This document shows, in pieces, positions 6,920 to 8,514 of a stretch of DNA of 8,514 bases (positions are counted from its first letter, which is position 1; each line of letters begins with the position of its first letter). The notes beneath the pieces were generated by a model. The model was not told where the DNA came from and did no database searches. It worked only from the letters and a program-made list of their open reading frames with translations. Made by a program: the position numbers and the translations under genes. The stretch comes from Deltaproteobacteria bacterium. Its GTDB lineage: Bacteria > Myxococcota_A > UBA9160 > SMWR01. The stretch spans positions 1 to 8,514 of the forward strand of contig JAFDAW010000111.1 of NCBI GenBank assembly GCA_019313605.1, given 5' to 3'.

Positions 6920-7383
6920 CGCAAACGCCCGAATTCGAGCCCCAGATCGTGGCATTCTGCTGCCTCCATTGTGCCTACGCGGCGGCTGACCTCGCCGGCG
7001 GATCGCGCTGCGGCTACCCACCCTCCATCAAGATCATCGCGGTGCCGTGCACCGGCCGCGTCGACTCCCTGCATCTGGTGAAAGCGCTCGAAGACGGGGC
7101 CGACGGCGTGATGGTCGCGGGCTGTCTGCCCGGCCGCTGCCACTTCCAGACCGGGAATCTCTACGCCAATCAACGCGTTGAGCACGTCCGAAGTCTGCTC
7201 AAGGAGATCGGGCTCGAAGCCGACCGCGTGCGGATGATCAATGTATCGGCGGGAATGGGGGTGCAGTTCGCAGAGCGTGCCAAGGAAATGGCCGAAACGA
7301 TCACTGCGCTCGGCCCCAATCCCTTGCGCGTGCGAAAAGCGCAGGTTGCGCCAACAGACGCTGCAATGGAAGAGACGAACTGA
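6916..7383 (+). CDS. mvhD: MvhD-family [2Fe-2S] electron-transfer subunit
   Basis: 155 residues, a usual length for MvhD/FrhD-type proteins. Conserved cysteines lie in CCLHCAY (15, 16, 19), in VPCTGRVD (45) and in GCLPGRCH (70, 75); the motifs ADLAG, CTGRVD and GADGVMVAGC-PG-CH-GN are family hallmarks. In methanogens MvhD binds a [2Fe-2S] cluster and passes electrons from the Mvh hydrogenase to HdrA. No hydrogenase gene is present here, so it more likely links HdrA flavins with MetV/MetF or another donor. No in-frame TGA occurs, so it is not a selenoprotein like BamF. The ATG at 6916 overlaps the upstream stop (ATGA), with GAGGAG 11 bases before it, so translation is probably coupled to hdrA. 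The frame stays open upstream to 6667 inside hdrA, but that part has no family similarity and overlaps the HdrA ferredoxin domain, so I reject it. Confidence 0.93.
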   Translation: MTQTPEFEPQIVAFCCLHCAYAAADLAGGSRCGYPPSIKIIAVPCTGRVDSLHLVKALEDGADGVMVAGCLPGRCHFQTGNLYANQRVEHVRSLLKEIGLEADRVRMINVSAGMGVQFAERAKEMAETITALGPNPLRVRKAQVAPTDAAMEETN

Positions 7384-7390
7384 CAACGAG

Positions 7391-7412
7391 GGGTCGCCCG
7401 ATTTGGCGACCC
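7391..7412 (+). promoter_or_regulatory. Perfect 8-bp hairpin between mvhD and metV
   Basis: GGGTCGCC (7391-7398) and GGCGACCC (7405-7412) are exact reverse complements around a 6-base loop. The hairpin fills much of the 52-base gap and has no T-run after it. It could protect or process the message, or partly attenuate transcription between the Hdr/MvhD and MetVF halves of the operon. Confidence 0.5.
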
Positions 7413-7435
7413 GCGCCACAAGATGGAGACGGGCC

Positions 7436-8122
7436 ATGATCGTCGCTGAACGAAAGCCACTGGAAGCCATCGTCGAGATGTTGAAGAACGACCGCAAGGT
7501 GTTGGCCGTAGGCTGCGGCACCTGCGTCGCCGTCTGCTTCGCCGGTGGCAAGAAAGAAGTCGAGATGCTGGCCTCGTCGCTACGCATGACCACCCGCCTC
7601 AAAGGCGAGAAGCTAGAGGTCGACGAGACCTCGGTTCAGCGACAGTGTGAAGTGGAATACCTCGAGGCGCTCGACGAACGCGTCAAGGATTACGATGCCA
7701 TCGTCTCGCTCGGCTGTGGGGTCGGCGTGCAGTTTCTCGCGGAACGCTTCCCCGACAAGCGAATCATACCGGCGCTCGACACCAAGTTCATGGGCGGCCC
7801 CACCGAGGCAGGTGTGTGGGAAGAGCGCTGCCAGGGTTGCGGCAGCTGCATGCTCGGTGAAACCGGCGGTGTCTGCCCGATCAGCCGCTGCGCGAAACAA
7901 CTGATGAACGGGCCCTGCGGCGGATCGAAGCACGGCCACTGCGAGATCGACGAAAACATCCCGTGCGCCTGGCAGCTGATCTGGGAGCGCATGGACAAAC
8001 TCGGGCGAATCGATGAGCTGATGGAGATCAGTTCGCCCAAGGACTGGTCAACAGGTCGAGACGGGGGGCCGCGGCGCGTCGTTCGCGACGACCTGCGCTT
8101 GCCCGAAGACGAAGACATCTGA
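7436..8122 (+). CDS. metV: MetV, Fe-S/zinc partner subunit of methylenetetrahydrofolate reductase
   Basis: 228 residues. The N-terminal part has GCGTCVAVCFAGG (C27, C30, C34), then C71 and GCGVGVQ (C94). The C-terminal part is a Cys-rich MTHFR-C domain: C132-x2-C135-x2-C138, GGVCPISRC (C147, C152), LMNGPCGG (C161), HGHCE (C169) and IPCAW (C177), the usual MetV signature. In acetogens MetV forms a complex with MetF and carries iron-sulfur clusters that feed the MetF flavin. Here it sits between mvhD and metF, as expected for an adaptor from the HdrA/MvhD side to MetF. The ATG at 7436 is chosen because GGAG lies 7 bases before it and the family homology starts there; the frame is open back to 7241, but that part overlaps mvhD. 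The gene ends in tandem stops, TGA then TAG. Confidence 0.9.
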   Translation: MIVAERKPLEAIVEMLKNDRKVLAVGCGTCVAVCFAGGKKEVEMLASSLRMTTRLKGEKLEVDETSVQRQCEVEYLEALDERVKDYDAIVSLGCGVGVQFLAERFPDKRIIPALDTKFMGGPTEAGVWEERCQGCGSCMLGETGGVCPISRCAKQLMNGPCGGSKHGHCEIDENIPCAWQLIWERMDKLGRIDELMEISSPKDWSTGRDGGPRRVVRDDLRLPEDEDI

Positions 8123-8136
8123 TAGGCGGACGCAAA

Positions 8137-8514
8137 ATGGCGATGCAGCAACCAATCGACAACACCGAGGAAAAAGGCAGCGCATTCAAGGCCGGGAGCA
8201 ATCTCGAGCGTCTGCTGGCAGCGGGTCACTTCGCGGTAACCGGCGAACTCGAGCCGCCGAAGAGTCACGATGCGGAGATCGTCCGCAAACGAGGCACGGT
8301 CGTCGAAGAATGCCTCGACGCGGCCAACATCACCGACAACCAGACTGCGATCGTGCGCATGAGCAGCATCGGCAGCGCCATCTTGCTGAAAGACTCGAGT
8401 CTGGAACCGGTCATCCAGATCACCTGCCGCGACCGCAATCGGCTCGCGATGCAGGCCGACCTGCTGGGCGCCGCCGCCCACGGCATCAAGAACGTGCTCT
8501 GCCTGTCGGGCGAC
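8137..8514 (+). CDS. metF: Methylenetetrahydrofolate reductase MetF (3' partial)
   Basis: 126 residues are seen before the window ends with the frame still open; full-length MetF is about 290-310 residues. The ATG at 8137 follows AGGCGGA by 6 bases, 14 bases after the metV stop. Family landmarks in order: NLERLLAAGHF, then GELEPPK (37-42), whose E37 aligns with the catalytic glutamate of E. coli MetF (FEFFPP); NITDN (64-68), in the place of the usual VTY-type strand; QITCRDRNR (94-102); and GIKNVLCLSGD (116-126), matching the NILALRGD-type flavin/folate motif. MetF interconverts 5,10-methylene- and 5-methyl-tetrahydrofolate. The direct metV neighbour and the CRDRNR/SGD sequence style point to the MetVF type found in acetogens and related anaerobes rather than the free-standing NADH enzyme. 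The rest of the barrel and any hdrBC genes lie downstream. Confidence 0.92.
   Translation, partial: MAMQQPIDNTEEKGSAFKAGSNLERLLAAGHFAVTGELEPPKSHDAEIVRKRGTVVEECLDAANITDNQTAIVRMSSIGSAILLKDSSLEPVIQITCRDRNRLAMQADLLGAAAHGIKNVLCLSGD

Noticed and set aside
5912..7021. Open frame of 369 codons on the - strand over the hdrA end and mvhD start
   Set aside because: It is antisense to conserved ferredoxin and MvhD coding sequence, and no protein family is recognisable.
6916..7383. Selenocysteine codon in MvhD, as in the related BamF
   Set aside because: No in-frame TGA occurs before the real stop; the conserved positions are ordinary cysteine codons.
7690..8481. Open frame of 263 codons on the - strand over metV and metF
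   Set aside because: It is antisense to well-supported metV and metF, with no motifs or ribosome site.

Overview
The window looks like chromosomal DNA from a GC-rich Gram-negative bacterium. An outer-membrane beta-barrel gene argues for a diderm cell. The Thr/Pro/Ala-repeat secreted protein and the HdrA/MvhD/MetV/MetF gene set resemble what is found in deltaproteobacterial-type lineages (Desulfobacterota, Myxococcota, Binatota and relatives). That placement is inference; no marker gene is present to fix the taxonomy.

Layout: (i) 1-609, + strand, the 3' end of a gene for a probable secreted protein with a TATPTAEP-type repeat region and a small six-cysteine C-terminal domain. (ii) 610-896, a convergent intergenic region with three hairpins, the strongest at 638-668. 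(iii) 897-1718, - strand, a 273-residue outer-membrane beta-barrel protein with a signal peptide. (iv) 1719-2200, a divergent intergenic region with no convincing gene but a GGGGCA repeat cluster and a palindrome-like site. (v) 2201-8514, + strand, a tight operon that continues past the window edge: a 1572-residue HdrA fusion, mvhD, metV and the start of metF.

The operon is the point of interest. Its first gene encodes a multi-flavin, multi-iron-sulfur protein: an HdrA module split by an inserted GltD/NfnB-like NAD(P)H oxidoreductase, followed by a second complete HdrA module. The next three genes encode an MvhD-type [2Fe-2S] electron-transfer subunit, the iron-sulfur/zinc partner MetV, and methylenetetrahydrofolate reductase MetF. 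The gene set matches the known Moorella thermoacetica MetVF-HdrABC-MvhD complex, but here the NAD(P)H module is built into HdrA and no hdrB or hdrC is visible. The likely job is to couple NAD(P)H oxidation to methylene-tetrahydrofolate/methyl-tetrahydrofolate conversion, possibly by flavin-based electron bifurcation or in reverse for methyl-group oxidation. Coupling to a second acceptor is inferred from family knowledge and is not proven by the sequence.

Start codons are mixed: GTG for the barrel protein, TTG for the HdrA fusion (fixed by an in-frame stop 15 bases upstream), and ATG for the rest. The HdrA and MvhD genes overlap in ATGA, and a perfect 8-bp hairpin lies between mvhD and metV.
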